Shown piece by piece: positions 51,396 through 59,751 of a stretch of DNA of 64,000 nucleotides. The notes beneath the pieces are model-generated. The model ran no database searches, had not been told where the DNA came from, and worked only from the letters and a program-made list of their open reading frames with translations. A program made the position numbers and the translations under genes. The DNA is taken from positions 62,001 through 126,000 of the forward strand of contig CABJAB010000004.1 of NCBI GenBank assembly GCA_902363445.1, in the 5' to 3' direction. The stretch is from Lachnospiraceae bacterium (GTDB taxonomy: Bacteria; Bacillota; Clostridia; Lachnospirales; Lachnospiraceae). Numbering within the stretch: position 1 is the stretch's first letter; each line of letters begins with the position of its first letter.

Positions 51396-51803
51396 TCAGC
51401 TCTCCGTGACAAGCTTGGCTAAAATCCCATTGACAAAAGACGGAGAATCATCTCCGCCGTATTTTCTGGCTATTTCCACCGCTTCATTAATGGCTACCTT
51501 CTCCGGCACCGATTCCTCGTACAGCATCTCGTAAAGCGCCAGGCGCAGGACCGTCAGGTCTACCTTTCCCATGCGGCGGGTCTTCCAGCCTTTCGCCACT
51601 TCATTTATCCGATCGTCCAGTTCTTTGACGTGTCCGTAGATATCCTCTACTTTTTCGGACATATAGCTTTCATCTTTTTCTTCCAGGGGCTCCAGCTCTT
51701 CCAGGTATCTTTTTACCTGTTCGCTGAATTCCGCCTCAGATTCATAGAATTCTTTGCGGAACAGCATGCGGAACACATGCTCCCTCAGTTCTCTTCTGCT
51801 CAT
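51396..51803 (-). CDS. nusB: transcription antitermination factor NusB
   Basis: A 135-residue helical protein with RRELREHVFRMLFRKEFYES at the N-terminus, VDLTVLRLALYEMLYEE in the middle and KVAINEAVEIARKYGGDDSP, then FVNGILAKL, at the C-terminus. It binds boxA RNA with S10 for rRNA antitermination. The start at 51803 has GGAGG six bases upstream. Upstream in-frame codons to 51905 run outside the family homology. Confidence 0.95.
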   Translation of the reverse strand: MSRRELREHVFRMLFRKEFYESEAEFSEQVKRYLEELEPLEEKDESYMSEKVEDIYGHVKELDDRINEVAKGWKTRRMGKVDLTVLRLALYEMLYEESVPEKVAINEAVEIARKYGGDDSPSFVNGILAKLVTES

Positions 51804-51920
51804 GTGCATCCTCCAAATCACTTCAGTCTTTCCAAAGGCCGTGCCCGCGGAAAAACCCGTATGGTCCTTTCGGACATAAGGAAAAAGGGTGCTTTTTATG
51901 GGCACCCTTTTCAGTTCTTT

Positions 51921-52307
51921 CTATCTGGTCTTGTCAATATTCACACCGGCGATCTTTACATTCACATCAATCACCGAAAGTCCCGTCATATTCTCAATTG
52001 CCGACTTCACACGCTCCTGAACCTGCGCGCATACATCGGGGATACTGTAGCCGTATTCCATATTGAGAGATAAATCCACCGATACGGAAGTATCCAGCAC
52101 ATCTACCTTCACGCCCTTGGAGAGATTTTTCATCCCCAGCTTTCCGACCAGCTCATTGGTAATATTTCCCGCCATGGATGCGACTCCCTCGATTTCCGTA
52201 GCCGCCAGCCCGGCAATGATCGCCACCACCTCATCTGCGATCTGGACTTCACCAACGGTCTCTTTGTCGTGACGCAGGGTATGAGTATTTCTATTTTCAT
52301 GTTCCAC
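51921..52307 (-). CDS. Asp23/Gls24-family envelope stress protein
   Basis: A 128-residue protein of the Asp23/YqhY type with GEVQIADEVVAIIAGLAATE, then GVASMAG and a C-terminal ENMTGLSVIDVNVKIAGV. In Bacillus the orthologue YqhY lies between accBC and nusB and affects lipid synthesis; its role here is inferred to be similar. A GTG start with GGAGG ten bases upstream is used. It is placed between the spoIIIA operon and nusB, as in Bacillus. Confidence 0.92.
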   Translation of the reverse strand: MEHENRNTHTLRHDKETVGEVQIADEVVAIIAGLAATEIEGVASMAGNITNELVGKLGMKNLSKGVKVDVLDTSVSVDLSLNMEYGYSIPDVCAQVQERVKSAIENMTGLSVIDVNVKIAGVNIDKTR

Positions 52308-52394
52308 CGCCGCTACCTCCTGTACCTAAAATTCATACTTTGTCTTTCATTATACCAAAAAGATGAATATTTATCAACCAAATATGTAAAATCT

Positions 52395-53150
52395 TTACTG
52401 GTCCAGGTCCATAAGGGTGATGACTACATTCGCCGCGTCTACCTCGGTCTTTCTCTTGACGATATCCTCTATCTGTGCTCTTTCCGCGTCGGTAAGTTCC
52501 GTTTTTCCGACTACCACGTCCACGGTCCCGTCATTGATGCAGACTACAGAATCCGTAAAACCCTTGGCCCCGAGGAGAGTCTCTGCCGCGTTTTCTTTCT
52601 CCGCGACTGCGGTGAGGGCGATCATCTGATCCACTGCCGCCTGCTTCTGGTCATCTGCGATCGCCGCATTGTTGATGACCTCCATGAGGGTCTCTTTATT
52701 CTTGCTGCGTACCTGCTCCCGGTTCAGCTGCATCTGTGATACATAATTGCTGACCGTGATCCCGTTCGTAAGAACGGCTTCGCCGGGTACGGTGGCCCCT
52801 GCCTCCGCAGCTGTAGAAGATTCCTCTGCGGCCGCCACGGATTCTCCATTCTGAGCGTCAGTCGCTGCCGCCGCCTGTGTTTCATCACCGTCTTCTGCCG
52901 GTGTGTAAACATCCGTCAGACTTTCTCCGTTCGCCTTGGAAAGTGCCTGGTTCTCTGCCAGGACATCTTCATCGGAAATGTCCAAAAGTCCTGCGGCAAC
53001 AGTCTCTTCTGCAGCATTTCCATCGGCCTGAGCCTTTTTCTCTCCGCCGAGGAAATTAAATTTCCCGGCGTAGCTTAAGTAGCCTGCCACGGCAATCATC
53101 ACTGCCAGCAGGGTCAGGACAATCTGGTTTTTCTTCACAATTCGTTTCAC
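52395..53150 (-). CDS. spoIIIAH: stage III sporulation protein SpoIIIAH
   Basis: A 251-residue mother-cell protein that binds forespore SpoIIQ to join the two membranes during engulfment and forms a ring. It has one N-terminal transmembrane helix (IVLTLLAVMIAVAGYLSY), a long low-complexity Ala/Glu linker (residues 38-130) and the conserved YscJ/FliF-like domain (QLNREQVRSKNKETLMEVIN, then FTDSVVCINDGTVDVVV). It uses a GTG start behind AAAGGAGCGG. It is the last gene of the operon. Confidence 0.95.
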   Translation of the reverse strand: MKRIVKKNQIVLTLLAVMIAVAGYLSYAGKFNFLGGEKKAQADGNAAEETVAAGLLDISDEDVLAENQALSKANGESLTDVYTPAEDGDETQAAAATDAQNGESVAAAEESSTAAEAGATVPGEAVLTNGITVSNYVSQMQLNREQVRSKNKETLMEVINNAAIADDQKQAAVDQMIALTAVAEKENAAETLLGAKGFTDSVVCINDGTVDVVVGKTELTDAERAQIEDIVKRKTEVDAANVVITLMDLDQ

Positions 53151-53164
53151 AGTACCGCTCCTTT

Positions 53165-53761
53165 TTAAGATTCTTGTTTGACTCTCTTTAATACTTTAAT
53201 TTTATGTGCGGGAAGGTCAAATAATGCTTCCATTGCCTCAGAGATTTCAGCTTTTACAGTAGCTTCGCCTCCGCCCTCCGCCGTAATGACGATTCCTGTC
53301 ACCTTTGGACAAAGCTCTTTTGTCACGTAGGGGCTGTCTTCACTTCCAGTCAGAACCGTCTGGCTGGACTGGTTCTTCTCCTCCACAGATCGGGAACCTC
53401 CCTCGCTGTCCGTCTCCTTTGTACTGCTCTGCTCCAGGGAAGCGTCTGTCTGGAGGATGGTCTCGCCGCCCGATTCCAGAGTCACCATAACTTCCGCCTT
53501 TCCCACTCCGTCTATGGTGGACAGAATCTCCGCCACCCTTTTTTCCATTTTCTTTGCATAATCACTGACATCCGATGTACCACTCCCACTTCCGTTTTCA
53601 CGGCTGACTTCCTGTTGCCCGCTGCTTTTTTCTGTATTCTCCCCATTCTTTTTCGTAGGGAGAGCGACCACGAGCAGGAGAACGCCTGCGAGAAGAAGCA
53701 GAATCCAGGTTTCCGTCTTGATCTGTTTTAATCTCCGGAAATTAAAATTCCATTTTTTCAT
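53165..53761 (-). CDS. spoIIIAG: stage III sporulation protein SpoIIIAG
   Basis: A 198-residue membrane protein. One transmembrane helix (WILLLLAGVLLLVVALP) is followed by a Ser/Gly-rich linker and the ring-building domain (EKRVAEILSTIDGVGKAEVM, later KEKTGIVITAEGGG-like VTGIVITAEGGG). It forms the ring of the SpoIIIA-SpoIIQ feeding channel. The start at 53761 (MKKWNF) has GGAG five bases upstream; an earlier in-frame ATG at 53788 is possible. Confidence 0.93.
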   Translation of the reverse strand: MKKWNFNFRRLKQIKTETWILLLLAGVLLLVVALPTKKNGENTEKSSGQQEVSRENGSGSGTSDVSDYAKKMEKRVAEILSTIDGVGKAEVMVTLESGGETILQTDASLEQSSTKETDSEGGSRSVEEKNQSSQTVLTGSEDSPYVTKELCPKVTGIVITAEGGGEATVKAEISEAMEALFDLPAHKIKVLKRVKQES

Positions 53762-53809
53762 GAAAGCTCCACTCCCTTCCTCTGGCATCCCCGTGCCGCG
53801 GCCTGATCC

Positions 53810-54490
53810 TCATCTCCGGATTCGGATGCTGTCCCCTGCCACGGAAAATTTTTCCGACAGCAGTTTCCGTACCGTCTCATCTTCCGCCTCTTCTCTATAA
53901 TTCCTGTTATTTTCTCCCTGTTCTTTCTCCGTTTCCTCTCCCGCTCCGGCCTCATCCCCCGCTTCTCCGCCATCCTCATCCAGAATCTTTACCTTCCTCT
54001 TCTCAATGACAACCGGATTGATACCTCCGGCCTCTCCTGCCTCTTTTGACGCACGTTCACTCATGGTAAAATCCACTTCTATGGACAGTACCTGGCCGAA
54101 TGTTTCGCTCTCATTCACAGTATCCAGATTTACCCTGACAGCCGCGCTCCCGCATCCGGCAGCAGCGAGAGACTCCGATGCCTGAGAAGCCAGCTCTTCT
54201 TCATACTGGGAAATCACCGAGGAAGAATACTCTTCTCCTTTGAGTTCCAGCTCCTCCCGGAATTCCTCCTCTCTTCCCTGGCTTTCAAGCTCCGTCTCAA
54301 ACTGGGAAAATACATCCTCCAGGCGGAAGAGCTTTCCCACCGGGGCCAGTACGATAAGAACCAGCACCATTCCCATGAAGTATTTGATATACTTGACGTT
54401 TTTTCCCTCCGGAAGGAGCTTTAGGACCAGCGACATAAAAATGAGATATGCCGCTATATTCTTCACCCACTGATAAAATCCCGCCAGCAT
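53810..54490 (-). CDS. spoIIIAF: stage III sporulation protein SpoIIIAF
   Basis: A 226-residue protein with two N-terminal transmembrane helices (WVKNIAAYLIFMSLVLKLLP and KYFMGMVLVLIVLAP). A soluble domain similar to ring-forming secretion proteins follows, and a long acidic Glu/Gly-rich insert (about residues 175-205) before the C-terminal ETVRKLLSEKF. The acidic insert is longer than usual. The start at 54490 follows AAGGAGG with six bases. It acts in the mother-cell membrane complex with the other SpoIIIA proteins. Confidence 0.92.
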   Translation of the reverse strand: MLAGFYQWVKNIAAYLIFMSLVLKLLPEGKNVKYIKYFMGMVLVLIVLAPVGKLFRLEDVFSQFETELESQGREEEFREELELKGEEYSSSVISQYEEELASQASESLAAAGCGSAAVRVNLDTVNESETFGQVLSIEVDFTMSERASKEAGEAGGINPVVIEKRKVKILDEDGGEAGDEAGAGEETEKEQGENNRNYREEAEDETVRKLLSEKFSVAGDSIRIRR

Positions 54491-54515
54491 CTGCTGCCTC
54501 CTTCCTGTTTTCGTT

Positions 54516-55658
54516 TTAGATCTGCACCGATGTAAACGCACATAAGATTCCTATCGTCAGAAGAAACATCCCGGCAGAAGCAGTCGTTACCTTTAAAAGA
54601 AGGCGGGTGCCGGAGGCCACCCCCGACAGACATTCCGTGACCCGTTCATCCGCCACGGGCTGCACCATCGCCGCCGCCCCGTGGTAGAGTATCGTGATGA
54701 CGGCCAGCTTAAGGACTGGGACCGCGCATATGAGCAGCAGAGCAATCAAGGCTGCCGCCCCTATCCCATTCTTTATCAGGCTGGCCGTGCCGGTAATGAG
54801 GCTTGCGGCCGCTCCTGCCCCTCCCCCGATGCCGGGAATCGCACTGAGCGCCTTTGTCACCACACCTGTCTTCATGGAATCAGCCAGCGGAAGCACCATA
54901 CTCTGTATGGCCCCATATCCAACCACCAGCCCAATGACAGTCTTAAGCCCCCAGCTTAAAACCAGCTCCAAAAGCTCTGTCATCTTCGTCAGGATCTCTT
55001 CTTTTGATATATGATTCACCAGGCTCAGCACCACATAGATTTGGATCCCCGGAAGAAACAGTACCTGAAACAGCCATTCCACGATACTGACCGCTCCCAT
55101 GATAAACTCATAGGAAAAAACAGAAGTCATGGTTTTCCCAGTAGCGGCTACCGCCAAAGTGAATGCCGGAAGCAGCGCTCCCATGAATTCCATCACATGA
55201 GTCACTGTATCCTTGGCCACCTCGGCCGCTTCAAAAAACGCGGTCAGTAGCAGAGAAAGGAGCAGCAAATATGTCACATAAAATCCGGTCTCTCCCGCCT
55301 GTTTGTCCTGAAAGGAGGAAGCAAGACCGGAAAAAATCGTCCCAAAAGCCGCTATGAGAAGGACATGTCCCAGACTTTTCCTGTTTATGGAGATTTCCGA
55401 CAACAGGCTGTTCTTCAGATATACCGGCACCTTCTTTACCGTTTCCCCGATTTTTCCTGAGACAAGGGCGTTCACCATGCCGGAAAAAGTCGGAGCCGAT
55501 TCCTCCAGAGCATCGTCCATTACCTCCTGAGCGCCGCTGTAATCGTAGTCATCAGCCTGTTCTTCCAGGGATTCTGCCCGGACACTCATGGGAAAGAAGA
55601 GCCAAAAAAGCAGAAAGAACGCGATTCCCATGCGGCTGAGCATTTTACGCCGCCTCAT
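54516..55658 (-). CDS. spoIIIAE: stage III sporulation protein SpoIIIAE
   Basis: A 380-residue polytopic membrane protein with a signal-like N-terminus (AFFLLFWLFFPMSVRA), an exported acidic segment and about six transmembrane helices. Hallmarks are VLLIAAFGTIFSGLASSF, FMGALLPAFTLAVAATG and GLVVGYGAIQSMVLPLADS. It is a core membrane component of the SpoIIIA channel. The ATG at 55658 overlaps the spoIIIAD stop (ATGA); a second ATG at 55643 behind GAGGCGG is an alternative. Confidence 0.95.
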   Translation of the reverse strand: MRRRKMLSRMGIAFFLLFWLFFPMSVRAESLEEQADDYDYSGAQEVMDDALEESAPTFSGMVNALVSGKIGETVKKVPVYLKNSLLSEISINRKSLGHVLLIAAFGTIFSGLASSFQDKQAGETGFYVTYLLLLSLLLTAFFEAAEVAKDTVTHVMEFMGALLPAFTLAVAATGKTMTSVFSYEFIMGAVSIVEWLFQVLFLPGIQIYVVLSLVNHISKEEILTKMTELLELVLSWGLKTVIGLVVGYGAIQSMVLPLADSMKTGVVTKALSAIPGIGGGAGAAASLITGTASLIKNGIGAAALIALLLICAVPVLKLAVITILYHGAAAMVQPVADERVTECLSGVASGTRLLLKVTTASAGMFLLTIGILCAFTSVQI

Positions 55659-56035
55659 GTGAGCAGCTGTCCCAAGGTCTTAAGAAGGGACAGTACCACC
55701 GGCATACTGATCAGCAGGATGGATAATTTTCCAAACAGTTCGATCTGACCGGCCACAGAATTATATCCGCTGTCCTTGCACAGAGAGGCGGCAAACTCAG
55801 AAACATAGCTGATACCCAGCATTTTAAGCAGAATCTGCAGATACTTTTCTTCAATGGTCACATATTTCCCCAGCTGTCCCATCGCCTCCACGATTCCTTC
55901 CAGCTTGGTAAATGCATAAAAAAAGATGAGAATGCCGGCGCCAAATACCACATACATACCAAACTGCGGCTTCACCTCCCGAAGCTGCATGGCCATCAGG
56001 ATGGCAGCTACCCCTACTACTGCTATTTTAATCAA
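55655..56035 (-). CDS. spoIIIAD: stage III sporulation protein SpoIIIAD
   Basis: A 126-residue membrane protein with three to four helices, including KPQFGMYVVFGAGILIFFY and the conserved YLQILLKMLGISYVSEFAAS, then KDSGYNSVAGQIELFGK. It resembles SpoVAD-free export components and works with SpoIIIAC and AE. A TTG start fits the reading frame and the ribosome binding site AGAGGGAA. Confidence 0.94.
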   Translation of the reverse strand: MIKIAVVGVAAILMAMQLREVKPQFGMYVVFGAGILIFFYAFTKLEGIVEAMGQLGKYVTIEEKYLQILLKMLGISYVSEFAASLCKDSGYNSVAGQIELFGKLSILLISMPVVLSLLKTLGQLLT

Positions 56036-56071
56036 TCCAATTCCCTCTTTCTTTTTCTGCCGCTGAAAGGC

Positions 56072-56266
56072 TCATAAGGAAAACAACTCTTTGATGGACT
56101 CAAACAGATCATATATATAAGGGACCAGCCAGTATAATACCAGAAGAAGCCCCGCCAGGCTGGTAAGAAAGGCATGTTCCTCTCTCCCGCTGTGCTTCAG
56201 CACCTGGCAGATGACGGAAACCAGGACTCCCACAGCGGCAATTTTAAAAATCAAACTAACTGTCAT
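56072..56266 (-). CDS. spoIIIAC: stage III sporulation protein SpoIIIAC
   Basis: A 64-residue protein with two transmembrane helices (LIFKIAAVGVLVSVICQVL; LTSLAGLLLVLYWLVPYIYD), and the conserved KHSGREEHAF loop between them. The start follows AGGGAGGAAGAC. It is the usual small partner of SpoIIIAD. Confidence 0.94.
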   Translation of the reverse strand: MTVSLIFKIAAVGVLVSVICQVLKHSGREEHAFLTSLAGLLLVLYWLVPYIYDLFESIKELFSL

Positions 56267-56297
56267 GTCTTCCTCCCTATATTCCCGATACCGGCTG

Positions 56298-56819
56298 TCA
56301 GATCAGCAGAATCGTGAGGAATACCCCCGCCAGTATCCCGAGATAATTGTAAAGCTTCATCTTTTTCGGCAATTCTATGTACAGGCTCTTCCGCACGTCT
56401 TCCAGCTGTTCCCCTGCCAATGCCAATGTTTTAAGCTGTGTTTCCTTATCCAGGCAGCCCATATCATTTCCCACATGCAGAAGGATCTCCCTGTCTCCCT
56501 TAGAAAGGCGCGCCGGTTTCAGCTTCGTCTCCAGACCGGATCTCCAAATCTCCGCCAGGGTCACACTGCTGCGTTTCTGCATCTCCTCCGACAGATATGA
56601 AAAGAAACCGTCATAGGGCGGCCCGCTTCTCTCTGCCACAGTCTGAAACGCCTCTTCCAATGTGCTGCTTCCGAACTTGATCTCACCGCTCAGAAGATAC
56701 AGGATCTTTTTCAGTTCTGTCAGTTCCCGATACCGTCCGTGCACTCGATAGCTTAAGCTGAACCCGATTGCCGTACAAGAGATGATGATACAGACGGCTC
56801 CAATGATTTTCAGTGTCAT
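56298..56819 (-). CDS. spoIIIAB: stage III sporulation protein SpoIIIAB
   Basis: A 173-residue protein with an N-terminal membrane helix (IIGAVCIIISCTAIGFSLSY), a helical domain like GspF-type platform proteins (RELTELKKILYLLSGEIKFG) and a C-terminal membrane helix (YNYLGILAGVFLTILLI). It probably links the SpoIIIAA ATPase to the membrane complex. GGGGAATTGAA precedes its ATG. Confidence 0.94.
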   Translation of the reverse strand: MTLKIIGAVCIIISCTAIGFSLSYRVHGRYRELTELKKILYLLSGEIKFGSSTLEEAFQTVAERSGPPYDGFFSYLSEEMQKRSSVTLAEIWRSGLETKLKPARLSKGDREILLHVGNDMGCLDKETQLKTLALAGEQLEDVRKSLYIELPKKMKLYNYLGILAGVFLTILLI

Positions 56820-56855
56820 TTCAATTCCCCATTTCCATATTCTTGCCTTTCGGTT

Positions 56856-57851
56856 TCACACAGGATATTCCATAGGCTGTCCGTTCCTGTCATATACGGC
56901 CCGGACATGTCCCACTTCCCACCCGGTATCCTTCTTTTTCTTCCCCAGGAGAATGTACCGGTCAAAAAGTCCCTCCTCCATGATCCTGGCAAAGGCAGGC
57001 TTTCCGCGTATTTCCTCCAAAGTTGCGCCATGAGCTGTCGCGAGCACGCTGCAGCCGCAGTTTCCGGCATACCGGACCGCGTCCAGATCCTCATATCCAC
57101 CGATCTCATCAGCCGCCACCACTCTCGGAGACATGGTACGTATCAGCATCATAAGCCCCTGAGCTTTCGGACAGTTGTCCAGCACATCTGTGCGGATTCC
57201 CAGATCATTCTGAGGAACTCCCTGATAACAGGCCGCAAGCTCCGACCGTTCATCGGCCACCCCTATGCTCATTCCGGCATGTCCGTTTTCTCCGTTGGAG
57301 ATCAGACGGACCATATCCCGTAAAAGAGTGGTCTTTCCGCAGCCCGGAGGGGAGATCAAAAGCGTATTGCAGACGCTGTCCTCTTCATAGAGATAAGGAA
57401 GCAGACGTCTGGCACAGCCGAGTATCTGATGGGCAAGCCGGATATTTAAAAAGGATATGTGACGGACAGTGCGGATATTTCCGTTCTCCAGGACCGCTTT
57501 CCCGGCCAGTCCGATCCGGTGGCCTCCGCGAATGGTCAAAAATCCCTGCCGCAGCTCTTCCTCATAAGCATAAAGAGAATAACTGCTCAAATACTCCAGG
57601 GTTTCTTTGACTTCCTTCCGGCTCACGACATGGGGGGCTCCACCTCCTGCATGTCCAGCCTGAAATGATGCTGCCGGAACCATACGCCCGCTCTCCAGGA
57701 ACCCATATTCTTTCCCGTCGTATTGGCATAAAAACGGAAGTCCCGCCCTCAGCCTCAATTCCTGCAGATACTCAAATTTTAGGGCCGCCTGTTCCAGCAG
57801 CCGTCTGAGCCCTCCGGCCATTACTTTAAGGATTTCTTCTCCGCCTTCCAT
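56856..57851 (-). CDS. spoIIIAA: stage III sporulation ATPase SpoIIIAA
   Basis: A 331-residue cytosolic ATPase related to secretion ATPases, which powers the feeding channel. Walker A is LLISPPGCGKTTLLRDMVRL near residue 165, and Walker B-like VVAADEIGGYEDLDAVRYAG lies near 248. The N-terminal GGHRIGLAGKAVLENG is characteristic. The ATG at 57851 has AGG eight bases upstream; a GTG at 57860 is an alternative. It is the first gene of the operon, behind a sigma-E type promoter at 57876-57905. Confidence 0.95.
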   Translation of the reverse strand: MEGGEEILKVMAGGLRRLLEQAALKFEYLQELRLRAGLPFLCQYDGKEYGFLESGRMVPAASFQAGHAGGGAPHVVSRKEVKETLEYLSSYSLYAYEEELRQGFLTIRGGHRIGLAGKAVLENGNIRTVRHISFLNIRLAHQILGCARRLLPYLYEEDSVCNTLLISPPGCGKTTLLRDMVRLISNGENGHAGMSIGVADERSELAACYQGVPQNDLGIRTDVLDNCPKAQGLMMLIRTMSPRVVAADEIGGYEDLDAVRYAGNCGCSVLATAHGATLEEIRGKPAFARIMEEGLFDRYILLGKKKKDTGWEVGHVRAVYDRNGQPMEYPV

Positions 57852-57875
57852 ATCTGTCACCTGCCTTCTTACCCT

Positions 57876-57905
57876 AATCTATGAAACCTGTCCATTGAAT
57901 ATTCC
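57876..57905 (-). promoter_or_regulatory. sigma-E type promoter of the spoIIIA operon
   Basis: On the minus strand GGAATATT (57898-57905) matches the -35 GKMATATT fully. CATAGATT (57876-57883) matches the -10 CATACAHT in seven of eight positions, with a 14-base spacer. An inverted repeat ACCTGTCC / GGACAGGT (57886-57920) surrounds the -35. Confidence 0.75.
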
Positions 57906-57950
57906 AAACTTCGGACAGGTACCTTGGACGTATTTTCCTATGAAATAAAA

Positions 57951-57988
57951 AGACCTGCGGCCCTGATCTCTCAGTCGGCCGCAGGTCT
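57951..57988 (-). terminator. terminator separating 58003-58437 from spoIIIA
   Basis: On the minus strand a perfect 12-base stem AGACCTGCGGCC / GGCCGCAGGTCT is followed by TTTTATTTC. It isolates the sporulation operon from upstream transcription. Confidence 0.85.
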
Positions 57989-58002
57989 TCTCTGCATATC
58001 TG

Positions 58003-58437
58003 CTATTCACCTTCAGACAAATTTTTATAAAACTCCTCATCAGAAACCATTTCATATACTTTATAGGTTTCTTCTCTTTTGGCAGCCAGCTGGCTGTCAT
58101 CCATTACGCCCCGAATCCGGTAAAGCTCCGTTCCCGTCTCAAGCCTCGACGCTTCAAAATCACATGCTTCCCGCTTATCCTCCGGGGATTTCTCCCGAAT
58201 CTCCCCCAGCTCCTCCGCCACGTCCATTTTCCGGCACTCTTTTTCTTCATACAGGTAATAGGAACCATTGTATTTTATGAAATCCGGCCAAAAAATCCGG
58301 TTTCCATCCTCGTTTGCCGTTCCCGTGCCCTTTCCCACAGCCGGAGACATGCGCCTTTGAAAAATCAGCAGCGCGGTCGGAACCAGAAGCGCAAAAGAAA
58401 TGATCAGAATCCAAATCTCATATTTCATCTGCCCCAC
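58003..58437 (-). CDS. unidentified single-pass membrane protein
   Basis: A 144-residue protein with one N-terminal membrane helix (IWILIISFALLVPTALLIF) and an acidic, helix-rich soluble part (KMDVAEELGEIREKSPEDKR, then EETYKVYEMVSDEEFYKNLS). I recognise no family. The GTG start at 58437 has GGAG seven bases upstream; an ATG three codons later is the alternative. It has its own probable promoter near 58525-58555 (TTGCCT, 17 bases, TAAATT with extended TG) and a leader hairpin CGCCGGA / TCCGGCG (58456-58475). Confidence 0.65.
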   Translation of the reverse strand: MGQMKYEIWILIISFALLVPTALLIFQRRMSPAVGKGTGTANEDGNRIFWPDFIKYNGSYYLYEEKECRKMDVAEELGEIREKSPEDKREACDFEASRLETGTELYRIRGVMDDSQLAAKREETYKVYEMVSDEEFYKNLSEGE

Positions 58438-58622
58438 AACACCTCTCCATTAGACCGCCGGACCCCCATCCGGCGATATCAGATAATATCCGTTCTCCTT
58501 CACTATTGATTTCAATTTAGCACATGCCCGGCATTCAGGCAATACAATTCACAGAATCCTATTATAATCTTACCATCTTCGTAATAAATACAGCAAAGTT
58601 TCTAACTTTTGTAACATTCTTT

Positions 58623-59216
58623 TCATCTCAAAAGAATCAAACTAAACCACGTCACAACATTTCCCCCGTTCATAAATTCTATCCCATATTTTTCCGCCAG
58701 CGCTGTCACCAGGATTCCATAGCTCTCCACACAGGGGAACATCTTTTCCGGATGCCGGCAGGGACCATTCGGATACGTACAGGTTTTACAGATGGCACAG
58801 GATTCTGTGGAAAGAGCCATGACATCTTCTCCCTCGTCCTTAAAAAATCCGCAGATTTTCCTGGTTATCTCCTCATGGCTTCCTCTCGTCGCCAGTGTTT
58901 GTTCAATGTCCTGGATATCCGGCACTTCAGACAGCGTCGTAAATACAAATCCCTCACGGTATTGAAAACATCTTTTTTTACATTCCTCCACCGTTCCGAC
59001 CGCCGGCGGGCAGGCCCAGGATCTCCCATACTGAGAGCACTCTGTTTCACATATATAGCGAACTCTGTCCTCAAATTCCAGATCCCGGATCTCTATGAAC
59101 GCGTACTGCATGACCGGCAGTTCCGCCAGGCGGGCCTCTATCCTGTCACGCATGGCGGCCTCCCGTTCAGACGCCCTCATCTCTCCGTCCGCTTTTTTTT
59201 CCTCTGTTCCTTTCAT
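58623..59216 (-). CDS. DUF2284-like Cys-rich metal-binding protein
   Basis: A 197-residue protein with many Cys residues: CETECSQYGRSWACPP near residue 60, CKKRC near 80 and CAICKTCTYPNGPCRHPEK, then FPC, near 140-160. This arrangement is that of DUF2284 proteins, thought to bind iron-sulfur clusters or other metals; the reaction is unknown. The start at 59216 (MKGTEE) follows GGAG with seven bases; a longer frame to 59246 is less likely. It sits next to a VOC-family gene on the same strand. Confidence 0.85.
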   Translation of the reverse strand: MKGTEEKKADGEMRASEREAAMRDRIEARLAELPVMQYAFIEIRDLEFEDRVRYICETECSQYGRSWACPPAVGTVEECKKRCFQYREGFVFTTLSEVPDIQDIEQTLATRGSHEEITRKICGFFKDEGEDVMALSTESCAICKTCTYPNGPCRHPEKMFPCVESYGILVTALAEKYGIEFMNGGNVVTWFSLILLR

Positions 59217-59261
59217 CTCTCCGCTCCTAAAGGTCTTGCTTCCCATTTAAATGAAGCAGTC

Positions 59262-59645
59262 TCATTCCACAATCTCTATCTGATTTCCCTCCGGGTCCAG
59301 CACACAGCTTTCATAATATCCGTCTCCGGTCACTCTTGGCCCGCTGACAATATGATATCCCGCTTCTGCAAGCTCCGCAGTCCGTTCATCCACTTGTTTT
59401 CTGCTCCCCACACAAAAAGCCAGATGGGCATATCCGCATATCAATGGTTCCGTGTCTTTTCCTTTCAACCCGGGCCGTGTCATCAGTTCCAGTCTGGATT
59501 CCCCATCCCAGGATAAAAAATAAGTCATAAGACCAGTCTTTACATTATGGTACCGCTCGCCAGATACTCCGCCGAAATATTTCTGATAAAATCCCCTCAT
59601 TTTCTCCAAGTCTTTCACATATACCGCCATATGATCGATTCTCAT
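59262..59645 (-). CDS. VOC-family (glyoxalase-like) protein
   Basis: A 127-residue vicinal-oxygen-chelate protein. The N-terminal MRIDHMAVYVKDLEKMRGFY and the C-terminal DGYYESCVLDPEGNQIEIVE have the metal-ligand His and Glu positions of the glyoxalase fold; CGYAHLAFCVG carries another ligand His. It may be a lactoylglutathione lyase or a fosfomycin-resistance-like enzyme; the substrate cannot be read from sequence. The start follows AGGGAGCCCAAGAG. Confidence 0.9.
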   Translation of the reverse strand: MRIDHMAVYVKDLEKMRGFYQKYFGGVSGERYHNVKTGLMTYFLSWDGESRLELMTRPGLKGKDTEPLICGYAHLAFCVGSRKQVDERTAELAEAGYHIVSGPRVTGDGYYESCVLDPEGNQIEIVE

Positions 59646-59751
59646 CTCTTGGGCTCCCTCCTTTTTATCCGCCTAGTTCCGTCCTTCGTTCAGTTTACTA
59701 CACCTTTTATCTTCATTCAAGCGGCATATCTTCAAAAAGAAGCCTTCCTTC

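Noticed and set aside
51810..51905. Longer nusB start
   Set aside because: The extra residues fall outside NusB homology, and the ATG at 51803 has GGAGG at the right distance.
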